From positions 605,001 to 669,000 of the forward strand of contig JAUPFP010000006.1 of NCBI GenBank assembly GCA_036925085.1: 64,000 bases of DNA, read 5' to 3'. Both the position numbers and the translations under genes were made by a program. Below are positions 22,813 to 35,023 of this stretch, one piece after another (the stretch's first letter is position 1; each line of letters starts with the position of its first letter). The notes under the pieces are model-generated. The model saw only the letters and a program-made list of their open reading frames with translations. It searched no databases and had not been told where the DNA came from. This DNA comes from Brachycybe producta. Its lineage: Eukaryota > Arthropoda > Diplopoda > Playtdesmida > Andrognathidae.

Positions 22813-23480
22813 GTCCCACCGTTTGTTCTAACAACCAATCAGTGTAGAAGAGAGGGGAGAATAGGTAGGAGGGGCTTAAGGTGTGTGTATGTTTTTTAAA
22901 AAAAAAGTTCCCTTTTGCTTCTTTTATCATCATCTCTCTCTCTCTCTCTCTCTCCCTCTGTTTCTGGACCATATGGAGCCCATGTGCTCCTTATTTGTCC
23001 TCCCCCTTTTCCTCTCTTTTACCTTCTTCCTTCTCCCCCTCCCTCCCTCCTTCCCTTTCTAAAAACTTCATTCATTTTATTTGAAAAAATATTCCCTCCT
23101 CCTTTTTAAAAAGTAAAAACCTTTTTACATAAAACTTTTTTTCTTCATATTTCTGAAACTTTACTGGAGTAAAGTTTCCAGTAAAGTTTCTTAATTTTTT
23201 TCTTCTTCATCTCACAAACACCATAAAATCCCTTTATATAAATCCCTATATTGTAAAATAGGCAGCTGTTTTTGTATTGTATACATTGTATTTTAGGTGG
23301 TTTTAATTAACATATTGGTACAATTGATGAAAAAAAAAATAGTTCATTTTTAACTGTTTTTCATTATATTATAAGTTGATATTAATTTTTGAAACATAAA
23401 AATACTATTAATTTTAAATTCTTAATTAGTCTATTTTTCAGATGCAAAATAAAGAGAAAATTGAATGTGTTTTTTTTTAG
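22813..23480. other. 5' flank of Delta, no gene
   Basis: Holds a CT run near 22933-22952, pyrimidine-rich DNA to 23110, and the 13-bp stem palindrome. No reading frame of merit. Confidence 0.6.
23155..23190. repeat. Perfect 13-bp stem palindrome upstream of Delta promoter
   Basis: GAAACTTTACTGG at 23155-23167 pairs with CCAGTAAAGTTTC at 23178-23190, with a 10-base loop. About 340 bp upstream of the candidate TATA box. Confidence 0.7.
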
Positions 23481-23745
23481 AAACTAGAAGGGAAGTATTT
23501 TCATGTTTTTGATATCTTTCAAAATAAACTTTTTTTAATTGAGTTTGAAAATAAAAAATGACACAACAGACAATATTTTTTAAATTTTTGTCTGATAAAA
23601 AGTTTATTTTGAAAGATATATCAATCAACATAAAAATATTTTCCTTAAGTGATTCAGCTACATTTCAAGTTTCTAAAAAAACACTTTCTAGTTTCTTTTA
23701 AGTTTTCTATTCTGAAAAATAGAATTATCAAGAGTTTAGAAAATC
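23478..23745. repeat. Family B arms
   Basis: TTTAGAAACTAGAAGGGAAG, ATCTTTCAAAATAAAC, AAAAAGTTTATTTTGAAAGA and CACTTTCTAGTTTCTTTTAA appear in family order. The outer ends are not clear. Confidence 0.7.
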
Positions 23746-23904
23746 GGCTGTTCATATATGACCCATCAGAAACCCGTGATTTAATTACCCATTCTAGTTT
23801 CTAACACATCAATGGCATTGCTCTTCCTAAACAGAGGCTATTGATGATGTCATTAATGAATTGTGGGTTTAAATTTTCATGACTGCATTTATATATTTTT
23901 TTTT

Positions 23905-24008
23905 TTATATTTGCAATGCAAGTCTTTTTTGTAGTAACTATATTTTGACAATACATTCTTGCAGCACTTGGATCTTAAGATTCCTCTGCCATAGGCCAAC
24001 AGGCTGCG
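23905..24008 (-). repeat. Family D repeat, copy 2 (inverted)
   Basis: Inverse of the 19183-19290 sequence, recognisable by TAAGATTCCTCTGCCATAGG. It abuts family C copy 2. Confidence 0.65.
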
Positions 24009-24014
24009 TATACC

Positions 24015-24315
24015 TTGTACACACATGAATTAAATGAATACAAATTAAATGTGTTTAGATGAATTATACGGAATCCAGTGAAGGACACATGAACCAAATA
24101 AAAATTCACTTTATTATTAATATTTTAAATTGAAATTTTTAAATCAATATTTTGTCAATTGTTTATATAAATTATATTTAAGTATTAACTCAATATTTTC
24201 AGATTATTAACTGAATAAATTGAATTCGACGACATATTGTTTGTTTGCCCTTCACAGGGCTCTGTAGAACACATTTATTATTTAAATGCATTTAAATTAT
24301 CAGGTGTGTGTACAA
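24015..24315 (+). repeat. Family C 300-bp element, copy 2, complete
   Basis: Ends TTGTACACAC and GTGTGTACAA are perfect inverses and bound 301 bp. The interior shares all family blocks, including TTATACGGAATCCAGTGAAG and GGGCTCTGTAGAACACAT. No coding capacity; a non-autonomous DNA element. Confidence 0.85.
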
Positions 24316-24727
24316 AAGTATTACAGAGTATTTATTGTAGTTGTAATTGTAAGGTGTAATATGAAACAATCAAAATCTCTTATTGAAAAACTTAACAAAA
24401 AAAAAGTTGCAACAAAAATTACCAAAAAAAAAAAAAGTGAATTAAATTCATGATTTAAATAAAATTGCATATTCTGGTATTTAATTTTTACACCATTGTA
24501 TTTAATTTTTTTAAAGAATAATCTGAGGTTGAATTCATGATGATCATGAAGAAAAATATTGATGAATTCAGAATTTCCATCTATCCATCCACCCCCACCA
24601 CTTACTTACACGTACAGTAATAATTATCTACCTGTTGTTGTAACCTACAACGTAATATTCAGTTCATATATGAAGGTTATTATTACAATGGCCACAGTTA
24701 TTACGCAACATTGACCATCAAAAAAGA

Positions 24728-24734
24728 ATAATTA

Positions 24735-24832
<98 letters not shown>
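24728..24832. repeat. (ATT)n microsatellite, about 100 bp
   Basis: Nearly uninterrupted ATT repeat; the apparent poly-isoleucine frame here is an artefact of it. Confidence 0.97.
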
Positions 24833-24833
<1 letters not shown>

Positions 24834-25149
24834 AAATATATAAGAATTAGCCTAGAAACCAAAAAAAACCCGAAATAAATGTAGACCACGTTTGGTTTTT
24901 AATGTTTTAATTTCGGCCAAATTAAAGGGAGGAGGAGGAGGAGGGCGAAAAATTGGGAGCGTTATTTTAAATATGATTAATAGCATATTTATATTAAATT
25001 ATTAATTTTTAATGGAGCAATCACAAAATTATGTTTTTTCGAATCAAAGAGTTTTTCTTGTTTGTAACATACAAACGGATATGAATATAGCCTCTAACCA
25101 GTCTTTTTATTTAAAAAAAGCATAGATAATTATTAGTGATGTTTATCTT

Positions 25150-25535
25150 AAGGTGGTTTTAAAAGTAAAAAAAACCGCCTCAAGAATTCAGGTTATTCTG
25201 TCTTTCAGAAGAGCAAAATTAAAGAAAATAGAAATTGTTTTAGAAACTAGAAGGGTAGCTCAATCACTTAATGGTATTTTTCATGTTTAATTATCTTTTA
25301 AAATAAGATTTTTACGTCAGTATGAAAATAACTAAAATTTAAGCAGATGAGAATTATTTTTTTCCATTATTATTTGTCTCTAAAAAGTGTATTTTGAAAA
25401 ATAACTTTTGATATATCAAATATGAAAACAGTATTAAGTATAAGTGATTTGGCTACCATTTCTAGTTTTTAACACACTTTACATTTCCTCGTCAAGTTTA
25501 GCTCTTCTGAAACATAAAAATAATCACAAGAATTT
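25150..25535. repeat. Family B foldback, near complete
   Basis: Starts AAGGTGGTTTTAAAAGT, contains TTTAGAAACTAGAAGGGTAG, CTCAATCACTTAATGGTATT, and the right arm TTCTAGTTTTTAACACACTT. The left terminus is clear, the right one eroded. Confidence 0.75.
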
Positions 25536-25579
25536 AAAAAAAAATCACCTGTTTCACTGACATACATTGAGATGATATG

Positions 25580-25695
25580 TAGTAAAAATCGTTTAACACG
25601 AAATATTGCAGAACACGTTTTCGAGTTTGGCTTTCTTTTAACACAAATAATTATTCCCGTTCAGTTTTATTTCGTGTTAAACGGTTTCCACTGTA
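25580..25695. repeat. Small pogo/mariner-like MITE
   Basis: TAGTAAAAATCGTTTAACAC on the left faces the inverse of TACAGTGGAAACCGTTTAAC on the right, over about 116 bp. The TACAGTGGAA-type end is common in Tc1/mariner and pogo MITEs. Confidence 0.6.
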
Positions 25696-25757
25696 CTTTT
25701 TTTTTCTCTCCATCTCATTCCTATCTATATATTTACATGTAATATGCACCATTTGAA

Positions 25758-25964
25758 TACAGGCAGTTAGAAATAGGTGAGAACTTCAGTTGGCTCCGCC
25801 CTTGTTATGACGACCGGCAACTTCTAATTGGTTGGTTATGTAGTCTGACGTCACATGCTCCGCCCTTTTCAACGTCGAACCACACAACAAACCAATTAGA
25901 AGTTGCCGGTCGTCATAACAAGGGCGGAGCCAACTGAAGTTCTGACCGATTTCTAACTGCCTGT
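25758..25964. repeat. Family E hAT-like foldback, copy 1, with 8-bp target duplication
   Basis: 207 bp; nearly the whole element folds on itself, with GGCAACTTCTAATTGGTTGG on one arm and its inverse on the other. The termini are TACAGGCAGTTAGAAAT and its inverse. CATTTGAA stands on both sides (25750-25757 and 25965-25972), the 8-bp duplication of hAT elements. Confidence 0.9.
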
Positions 25965-26250
25965 CATTTGAACTTCCTTTGAAAATCTTAAATTTTACGA
26001 AGCATTTAAAAATATTTGTAAAAATTCCACATTTTTTTTTTCTTCTTCTACTAATTTTATTATTTTTCTTAAGAAGTTAAATAATCTTTAATGATTAATT
26101 AAGAAATAACTTAAGTGTGTTTTAAAAGAAGAATGAAATAAGGTGGGGGCGTTCATGTGTGTATTGTGATGCTATATGTTTATACACAGTTGTTTAAGGA
26201 GGGGTGGAATCGAAAACAGGGGAATGGATGAGGGGGGGGTGGCTCACCTG

Positions 26251-26275
26251 TATTATTATTATTATTATTATTATT
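26251..26275. repeat. (ATT)n microsatellite
   Basis: About 25 bp of ATT repeat. Confidence 0.85.
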
Positions 26276-27230
26276 GAACACGTGCGCTCATTAAGAATTC
26301 ATTGGTTTTTAAAACATTTTTTTCTTCTTCTTTTTCTTAAAATATACAGAAATTTTTTTTTAAAAAAAAAATCAAGATATTTTTTCTTTTGTTTTATAAA
26401 AGTTAAAAAATGAAAGATTTTTTTTGTTTCAAAAATTTCTCTTTAACAAAAAACAACTTTTTTTCAACCAAAAACAACAACAAAAAAAGTAACGATGGAT
26501 GGAAACAATTACTATTTGTTTTGTTTGCATCAATGCTTTTCATTCTATTCTATCTGAAGTTCTTGACCATTTTTTCTTTTGTTGTTTTTTTATGATTGTC
26601 TTAAGCTTCTTTTTTTTATGATTGTCTTAAGCTTCTTTTTTTATATATAAGTTTAAACTTAACTGATTTGAGCGCGTGTCTATCTCACATTTTTGCATAT
26701 TAACTAGAGGAAACCGGATATGAGATTTTATTTTATCTTGTCTTTTTTAATATTTTTTTTTGCTATACATTATTATTAAAAAAAAAACTACTTCAAGTAA
26801 TAATAATAATCAAGCAATAATAATAATATACGATACGAAATTACGAATTTATAAAAAGTTTGAATTGGTTAGTTATTATTATTATTATTATTATTAGAAT
26901 ATTCAGTCATTGGCCACCTTTTTTTATAACAAATATTTAATATTCAAGCTTATATTAAAAAAAATCTTTAAATCAGATTTATATTTTTTTAAAATTATAG
27001 TTCTACCTTTCTGTATTATTTATTACTAATTAATTAAGTCATTGAAACTCATTAATATATATTAAAAGCCTTCATCAAAATTATACTTTGAAAAGTTTGA
27101 ATAATTAAAAAGTTTTGAATAGATTCGTAAGGATTTAAATTTCCATCTAATTGTATTAATTATTCGTTATTATGACAAAGATAATTAATTAATGCATTTC
27201 TGTAATCAAAGAGACTGGTGGGTTGGAGGC

Positions 27231-27590
27231 TTTAAGACGGTTTACGAACAGCTAATTTTTAAGAAAGGAAAATTTTTAAAAGAAAACTAGAAGTTTAGAT
27301 CAATCACTTTAAGGTTGATATCTTTCAAAATAAACTTTTTTATATAGACAAATATTAAAAATATATATTGTATAAATTTGTATAAATTTGGGAGTCATTT
27401 TCAAACTTAAGATAAAAAGCTTATTTTGAAAGATATCAAACATGAAAATATATACTCTTAAGTGATAGAGCTACCCTTCTAGTTTCTAAAACACTTTCAA
27501 ATTACTCTTTATATTGTACCTGAAAAACAAAATAATCAAGAATTCGAGAGGCCCGTCCCCCGTTTACACTTTTAAAAACCACTTTAATCA
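27231..27590. repeat. Family B foldback, complete
   Basis: Ends TTTAAGACGGTTTACGA and the inverse TTAAAGTGGTTTTTAAAAG; interior AACTAGAAGTTTAGATCAAT, ATCTTTCAAAATAAAC, then AAAGATATCAAACATG and CCCTTCTAGTTTCTAAAACA. 360 bp. Confidence 0.8.
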
Positions 27591-28346
27591 TATTTTGCAT
27601 CAAAAATTTACTGAAAAATCTAATAAATTTCTGAAAAAGTAAAATTTCAAAAATCTAATTTTCTTATTTGACACAAAAGAGTGGCAAACACACATTACTC
27701 TTGTTTAGTTTCCACATTCAATTTTTAGCACTTGTTTCTTTTATAAGAGGCCTCTCTCTCAGTTCTACTGAATCTAAAAAATACAATACAAAAATGGGTA
27801 CAATAAAATGCAAATTCTAACTTTTAGAACTAAAAATCAATTCTATAAAAAGTGTTTCAGAAAAACCACAAAAATTCAAGTTTCGCACTCAAAATCTTAA
27901 CATAAAAAGTCGTGCTTTTTTCATCAATTTGAAATGAAAAGAGGTTTGGGGGGAGGGTTTCTCTTTTTTTTTATTTACATACTAGAAAATTGTACAAGTA
28001 GATATTCGCAAATATTGTTTGCGAACAAATTGCGATTTTTTTTTCTCTCTCTATATATATATATATCTGTACACTTGAAGCTTTATAGAGATTGCATTTT
28101 TATTGAATAGTCGTTTTTTTGTTGTATTATTTCATATGCAAACGAGATTCAAAAAAAAAAATCACCAAATCACTTTCTATGCATTTTATATGTTTGCGCT
28201 CAAAGTACTTCACAATCTCATGTTGTGCGCGTGCGTGCGTGCGCGTGCATGAATTGAAACAACCTTGGTTTAGTATATAGATGCAATTGTATCTTACATA
28301 TTCAATGATGAACACACAACCTCCTCTATATTCTACTTATAATGAT

Positions 28347-28623
28347 TAGAGCTTGGATTTGTATGCAACTCGTATCAAAAGCAAATGTTTCTCAATTTGT
28401 GGCCCTCCAAAGTGCCAATTGTGAAGTAACAATCCTCCATTTTAGATCAGCTAACAATTATGTTTTTTTTTTCTAATCAAAAAGGCTGGTTAAAGAGGCT
28501 AGAAGTCTGGTTACTATCAATTGTCAACTAGAAAATTCTAGTCTCAAACCAATGTTTTTGATTAATAATTAAAAATTAAAAATTTCATCATGAAACACAC
28601 ACAAGTTTTAAAATAATAATAAT

Positions 28624-28660
<37 letters not shown>

Positions 28661-28985
28661 TAAAAATATTCATCAGGAAAAAGATAATTCTGTAGAAGAA
28701 AAAAAAATAAAGAAGAGAAAAAAATATTCCTGATTTCATTTTTGTCCATTTTTTTATTAGATGTGTTTTTTTTTAATCAAAAACACTGGTTTGAGACTAG
28801 AATTTTCTAGTTGACAACTGATAGTAACCTGACTTCTAGTCTCTTTAACCAGCCTTTTTGATTAGAAAAAACTATAATTATTATTAGTTGGATCTAAAAT
28901 GAATTAGTTACTTCACAATTGAGCTCTTGGGCCACAGATTGAGAAACATTTGCTTGATATTGCATAAAAATCCTGACTCTAATAA
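28347..28985. repeat. Family A element, copy 4, enlarged centre
   Basis: Left arm (GTTTCTCAATTTGTGGCCCT, AAGTGCCAATTGTGAAGTAA) and right arm (GGCCACAGATTGAGAAAC, ATTGCATAAAAATCCTGA) are 600 bp apart, against about 320 in other copies. The inner GCTGGTTAAAGAGGCTAG hairpin is present twice, flanking about 200 bp with an (AAT)n run at 28611-28662. Either two copies share outer ends or the middle was filled by an insertion. Confidence 0.7.
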
Positions 28986-28999
28986 TGATAGTACTAGTA

Positions 29000-30518
29000 G
29001 TTTGTTGTAGTGATGGTGGTAGTTGTTAGTAGTAGTGCAATTGAGTTAGGTGGTAGTTTTTAGTGGTGCCTGCCTGATGCCTCACTTCACAGGCTCACAC
29101 ACACAGCGGCTGCAATAAGCAGCATATGTGAGCTTCTCTCTAGAAACTAGAAAGATAAAAAAAGGAGAGCGCCATCTGCTTGTATTGCCAAGAGTGTGTG
29201 GCCCACCTGCCTCTTTTTCCTTACTCTCTCTACACACAGAAGGCCACATTCACTGAAAAATGGCTCTCTTTTTCAGTGTCCAGCTTTTTTGCAGCTTTTG
29301 CTTTGCTCATTCATTCGCTTTCTATTCGTATTCAGAACACACTTTCTCTGTGTTGTTTGGGGTTTAGGGGGGTTGTGTTAAGGGGTGGAGGTGGGGCTAC
29401 TTCTAATAAATGGCACACGTTTTACTGTTTTCTTTGAATATTGTGGTGTATGTTTGTTAGTTACAATAGTTGGTCATTTATTTTGATGCTCTTCAAAAGC
29501 ACTGAAAATAGTGGACAGAACTGACCGAAATAACTACATTTTAAGCGTATCTGATGTACTGATATTGAATAAATCAATAAAGGTAATCCAAAAAAGTGTG
29601 TTTTTATCTAAATAAAATGCATTATTTGGGGCGATTTCAAAATGTTATTTTATATACTAGAAATGCAACTATACAAATCGATACAATATGGGAGAAAAAA
29701 TATAATTTTCTATACGAGGTTTTTCTAATTAGTAACAATTTAGTAGTGGAAACAATTATTAATTAACAGCATTTAACATTTAGCTTGTGAAATTTTAGAG
29801 AGAGAAAAAAAAACAGCTCTGGAATTTTTCTTGAATTATTGATTAATATATTTTGTTTTTTTTTTTTAAAAAAAAAGTGGTGAAAGTTATTTAAAAGATT
29901 GATAATGGACTAAAATTGTTTTAAAAAATTAGAAAATGTAATAAAACTGTTTAAAAAAGACTGAAATTTGTTTTACAAATTTTAAAAATTACTAAAAAGT
30001 GTTAAAAGAAATTAAAAATGTGCTAGAAATTGTTTAAAAAAATGAAAAAGTAGCAAAAATCGTTTTAAAATTGGTTTAAAAAATGAAAATCTACAAAAAA
30101 TAGTAAAAATTGACTAAAAAAATTGTTTTAAAAATCTGAAAAAGTGATGATGTTTGCTTTTTGGTTGCTTTTGACAAATAGTATAATTTCTTCATATCAA
30201 TTGATTATGAAATCATGATGAGACAGACAATAGTCGTTTCTCTGTTTCTCTCTTAAACACAGCAGCTGGTCCTTTTTTATTTCAGCCATTTTTTTTTTCT
30301 GGTCATCTTAATCTTTAAAATGGCTACTGGTCTTTCTTCTTCTTCTTCTTCACAATCTATCTTCCCTTTTTTTCCCTATTTACATGAATCTTGATGGAGA
30401 TCTTGTCATTCAACAATACACCCACAATTGAGCATTGTCCCATCATTTTACTAGTGCTGCTACCCTTCTCTAAAGGTTTTTCTACCCTAGGTTACTTACC
30501 CCCTCCTTACACTCCTCC

Positions 30519-30574
<56 letters not shown>

Positions 30575-31830
30575 AGGTGTGTCCTCTTTTATTTGTTATA
30601 TATACCGTGCTTACACCTTGATGCTGTGGATCTGCACTCAAAACCCCCTCTTTTTTTACAATTCCCCCTCTCTTCTTCCCCTCCATCAGGGTTCGAACCC
30701 TCTCTTTTTTTCTATTATGTTCGATTTTCTTCGATTCTTCTTTAAAAACTCCCTTTTGCACCTTTCTTTCTTTTATAACTCCCCCCTTTTTTCGTATTTC
30801 CCGTTGTAAAAAACCACCCAGTTTCATGATCTCTATTCTGTTATGTTTCTTATATTCTCCATCATCTTGTTCTTCCTTCCTATTTTTTTTTTCTTTCTTC
30901 TTCTTCTTCTGAGCACGCGTTCTATGCCTGAGGGTCCATAGATGGGCACGCTTCTGCTGTCATCGTAGGGTGGCTTTTTACATTGAACAACAACAAAAAA
31001 AAAGAAACTTGTGAAGGAAGAAACAGTTTGGGTTGAAGGGTAGTGTGGTGGGCACTGAGGGGGTAGATTGGGGGAAAGGGAAAAAAAAGGTTAAGGGGGA
31101 CACCACCCTCCAAAAATGGTACCTCAGTTGCAGTAGTAATATTACTGTTGCACGTCTAGTAAATAGCAGCTGCTAACAAACAGTGCAAAACAAAGACGTT
31201 GGGGGGTTTTTTGTCATAAGGAGATTTCTCCAGAAGGCAATCATTATTGCTTGAGATGAAATCTAACCTCTCCCTATTTTTATACCTGTGTGAACACAAT
31301 TAAACTAAAAAAAAATTTGCATTCATTTGGAAGAAGAGCTTTTCGTATCCTACTTTTGAAAAAAAAGACATTGGGGCCAATTAGTAACGTTTGTTTGACT
31401 TATAATATTCATATTTGTAACATAATGAACCATGGATATTGTGTTTATATTACAGAGAATGAGAATCATCTAGGGTAATAATAGTAAATGACTAATTAGG
31501 ACCTTATTATAATTATTAATATTGCGTGACTGTCAACAGTTTGTTTCACTGTATAGTAATTGAAATAACCAACAGGAATACGATTTGTTTTCGATCATAA
31601 TTTTTTGATCGACCATTTTTTTCTGTTTCCATTAATTCAAAAGTGACTAAATTGGTAGAAAATGAAGAGTAGATTTTCGCTTTTTTTAAAGAAAAAGTTT
31701 TGAAAAAAGTTACAAAGTTTAGAACATTTAAATTGTAAATTCTACAATTGAAGATGAAAAACATTAGAGGTGGTGGGGGGGGGGGACGAATACTAAATTT
31801 TCTCGAATCCGAATCCTAAAATTTGAGATG
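29000..31830. other. Gene-free stretch
   Basis: Short open frames here lack start context, domains or splice partners. It holds a diverged 30-40 bp tandem repeat around TAAAAATTGTTTTAAAAAAT (29885-30150), a (CT)n run of about 48 bp (30520-30568) and polypyrimidine DNA to 30910. Confidence 0.6.
30520..30568. repeat. (CT)n microsatellite
   Basis: About 48 bp of uninterrupted CT. Confidence 0.95.
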
Positions 31831-31832
31831 AA

Positions 31833-32133
31833 TGTACACACATGAGTTAAATGAATTCAAATTAATTGTGTTTATAGGTGAATTATACGGAATCCAGTTA
31901 AGGACACGTAAACCCAAATAAAAATTGACTTTATTATTAATATTTTAAATTGAAAAATACTAAATCAATATTTTGTCAATAGTTTATCTATATTATATTT
32001 AAGTAAATTAACTCAATATTTTCAGATTATTAACTAAATAAATTGAATTCGACATATTGTTTGTTTGTCCTTCACAGGGCTCTGTAGAACACATTTATTA
32101 TTTAAATGCATTTAAATTATCAGGTGTGTGTAC
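31833..32133 (+). repeat. Family C 300-bp element, copy 3, complete
   Basis: Ends GTACACAC and GTGTGTAC bound 301 bp, the same size as copy 2. Shared blocks: TTATACGGAATCCAGTTAAG, GAATTCGACATATTGTTTG, GGGCTCTGTAGAACACAT. Confidence 0.85.
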
Positions 32134-34801
32134 TACGTATAAGGGAGATGTCATGTTAAGATTAAATTTCATTTTTAGCTTCTTGCTGCTTGAAATATAT
32201 AATAAATGGAAAAAGTTGCAGCTGACGAAATATGGTGCATTTTAAACTATAATACACAGTATTTTCTTGCATTATAAGTTATAATATACACCACCAAAGG
32301 AAGAAGAAAAAAAGTGAACTTGATGCTTTGCTGAAATAACAGATGGACAAAATTTGAAATATAAAGTAGAAAAATCACCACAAGAAGAGCAGATGGAGGA
32401 GCTAAAATGTTGGTGTGCAGAAGAGGGCCACCTCTAACCTCCTCCTCCTTCTTCCTCCCCCCTAAAAACAGGGCACGTGTCCCGGAAGGGGAACAACAAA
32501 ACAGTGATGAAAAAACACCTTGAGTTTTTCTTACATATTGAGCACATGGCTCTCTCAACCTTGAAAAAGATGAAAAGAAAAACACACATTTTGCGTAGTA
32601 GTATGATCATTACGTAGAAATATTATATAGCCTATAGGTTATTATGCATTTTTTGTATCAACAACAACAACAGCAGCAGCAGCAGTAAAAAAATTGAAAA
32701 AAAAAAATCATGAATGAAAAACGTAGTAGAAAAATGGGGGTGGGGGAGGACTTTTTATTTTTAATGAAAAAGTAAAGTAAACGTAACGTAAGTTTGACCA
32801 CACTGATAGCGAGAATTAGCATGACAAGTGAAGCACAAAAAAACATAGGAAGAAGAAGGGTGTAAGTACGAGAGAGTGGGATTCCTACTAATATGCAGAT
32901 GTGAGGCTAAACTTAAGGACAACTTAGGACATCAGGTTTTCCCGCCTGATTTTCTTCTTCTTCGTCTTCTGAGGGGGGGGGGGGGGGTGTATCCAATATA
33001 ATATAGAAAAAAACAGCAGCTGTCAAACTTTTTTTTCTCTCTAACAACTACCTTTTTTTCACATTGTTATTGATTCAGTTGTATGATGATGGTTGGTAGT
33101 GATCATTATATTTCTTTAGTTTTTCTTTGAATTGATATGAGATTTCTTCTATTTTTTTATCTTGAGATTTAGAGGGAGAGAGGGGCAAGAAAACGCCAGG
33201 TGATAACAAGAGTAGCCCACCCTCCTCCCCGCTTTACCAATATACCTTACATTAGTACAGCGACACGTGCCTGTCCCTCACTTTTTTGGGCAAAATCTTG
33301 ATCTTGAACCTATGGGCAACAAAGCAGCTGGTTCTAAAGTACCTTTCTCCTAACCAAATGTTGAAATTTTTAATATTTTGCGTTTTGACCAACACCTATA
33401 CCTACCTTATACCCAATCTGTAAAACCTTCAATATATCCTTACAAGAAGAGGTGTAGGAAAGTGTATGTTTGATATAGTTTAAGGTGGAGATAATATAAG
33501 AAGTGCAAGGGAGTGTTTGGGGGTGGAGTTTTAAGAGAGTGAACGGGACAGCTGTGTTTAAGAGAGGTGTTGTTCCATTGATACGTCATAGAGAACAAAA
33601 AAAAAGAATTGGTGTATTTACGTCATCATTTGTATTATACATATCCCTTTTTTATATTACGGATGCATATATTTATAATAATATCCATCCCCCTTTTTAT
33701 ATATATTTCACCCCCTTTTATGTAATATCCTCTATTGAAGGGGGTTTATTCTATTTTTTTACCCCCTTCTGTGTGTATGTAGGACCCTGTTATGCCTCAA
33801 TGCCTATGTATGTGTACGGAACCCCCGTTCACCCCTCCTCACTTAACTACGCCTACGTTTTTTGTTATTTCAACTTTTTGTTTTGTTTATAAATTCATAT
33901 GTTTGTATTGTAATAATAATGATAATAATATCAGTTGAGTTAGTTATTACATATAGCAGTAAAAATGAATATGTATTTAGAATTGAATTTACAATAATAA
34001 TACAATGTGAAAAAAGTACAATTGGAAGTTGTTATTATGAGTTTTATATGATATATTCTCCTCCAATGTATTTTTTTTGTTAGTCTTTTTTGTTGTTGCA
34101 AAAGGTGTATAAAATGAAAATTGTTTATATTGTCAAAGGTGGTTTTTTGTGTATTTAGCAAATCTTTGATTAATGATATCGATATTGGTGATCTGGTAGA
34201 TAAGAAACATCGATCTTTTTTCTTCTAAAAAATATTCTCAAAATGACGCAAGAGTATAATCGTCGTTTAAGAAGTGATAACACGTAACTTAACAAAATAT
34301 AAATTTTACAAGAGGAAAAAAAAACGTTATAATGCAAAATTTAAGGTTTTGTTACACAATTTATTGTTAATAAAATTATTTGCACTTTTTTTTAGCCACA
34401 ATTTTTTTCTTCTAAATATTCGTAAAATCACATTAAATCGATTTTTGTTTATTTCGCGACATTTTCCGAACGATGCACTTCTTTTTTTTTATGATTTTTT
34501 TATACCAAAACCTTTGTCAAAAGTACCAAAAAATGATAATTATATTATATCACTTTTTAACCAACGATATATAAAATAAAAGTTTAATTAATCAGCTGAT
34601 TCTAAAGTCCATTACACACCATCAATTATGTCTTAAATAAATGTATAAATTAATTTATAAATGTGATATTGTACGTGTATAACTACGTCAATGTTAAATT
34701 ATTTGTTCAAAGTTTGAAGAATATGTTCCATTTTTCTTAAATGATCACATCTACAAGAGCGCTTTCTCAGGATCAAGCATCATTCTTATGTAATTTACAA
34801 A
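32134..34801. other. Gene-free stretch
   Basis: AT-rich and polypurine/polypyrimidine DNA with a short CAG run near 32669-32687 and a G run near 32973-32988. No supported gene, no recognised repeat copy. Confidence 0.55.
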
Positions 34802-34809
34802 GCTATATA

Positions 34810-35015
34810 ACTTACAATTAGAAATTGGGAAGAACAGAAGTTGGCTTCGCCCTTTTTATGACGACAGGCAACTTCTAATTGGTTGGTTATGTAGTCTGAC
34901 GTCACATGCTCCGCCCTTTTCAACGTCGAACCACACAACAAACCAATTAGAAGTTGCCGGTCGTCATAAAAACGGCGGAGCCAACTTCTGTTTCTCCCGA
35001 TTTCTAATTGCCTGT
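34810..35015. repeat. Family E hAT-like foldback, copy 2, with 8-bp target duplication
   Basis: 206 bp, about 90% like copy 1 by eye. GCTATATA flanks both sides (34802-34809 and 35016-35023). The outermost left bases differ from the other copies (ACTTACAATTAG instead of CAGGCAATTAG). Confidence 0.9.
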
Positions 35016-35023
35016 GCTATATA

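Noticed and set aside
30680-30710. GGTTCGAACCC, like a tRNA box B
   Set aside because: It is a chance palindrome; no acceptor stem, box A or cloverleaf fits on either strand.
33503-33892. 129-codon plus-strand frame
   Set aside because: Tyr/Phe/Ile-rich low complexity with no domain or conserved pattern visible.
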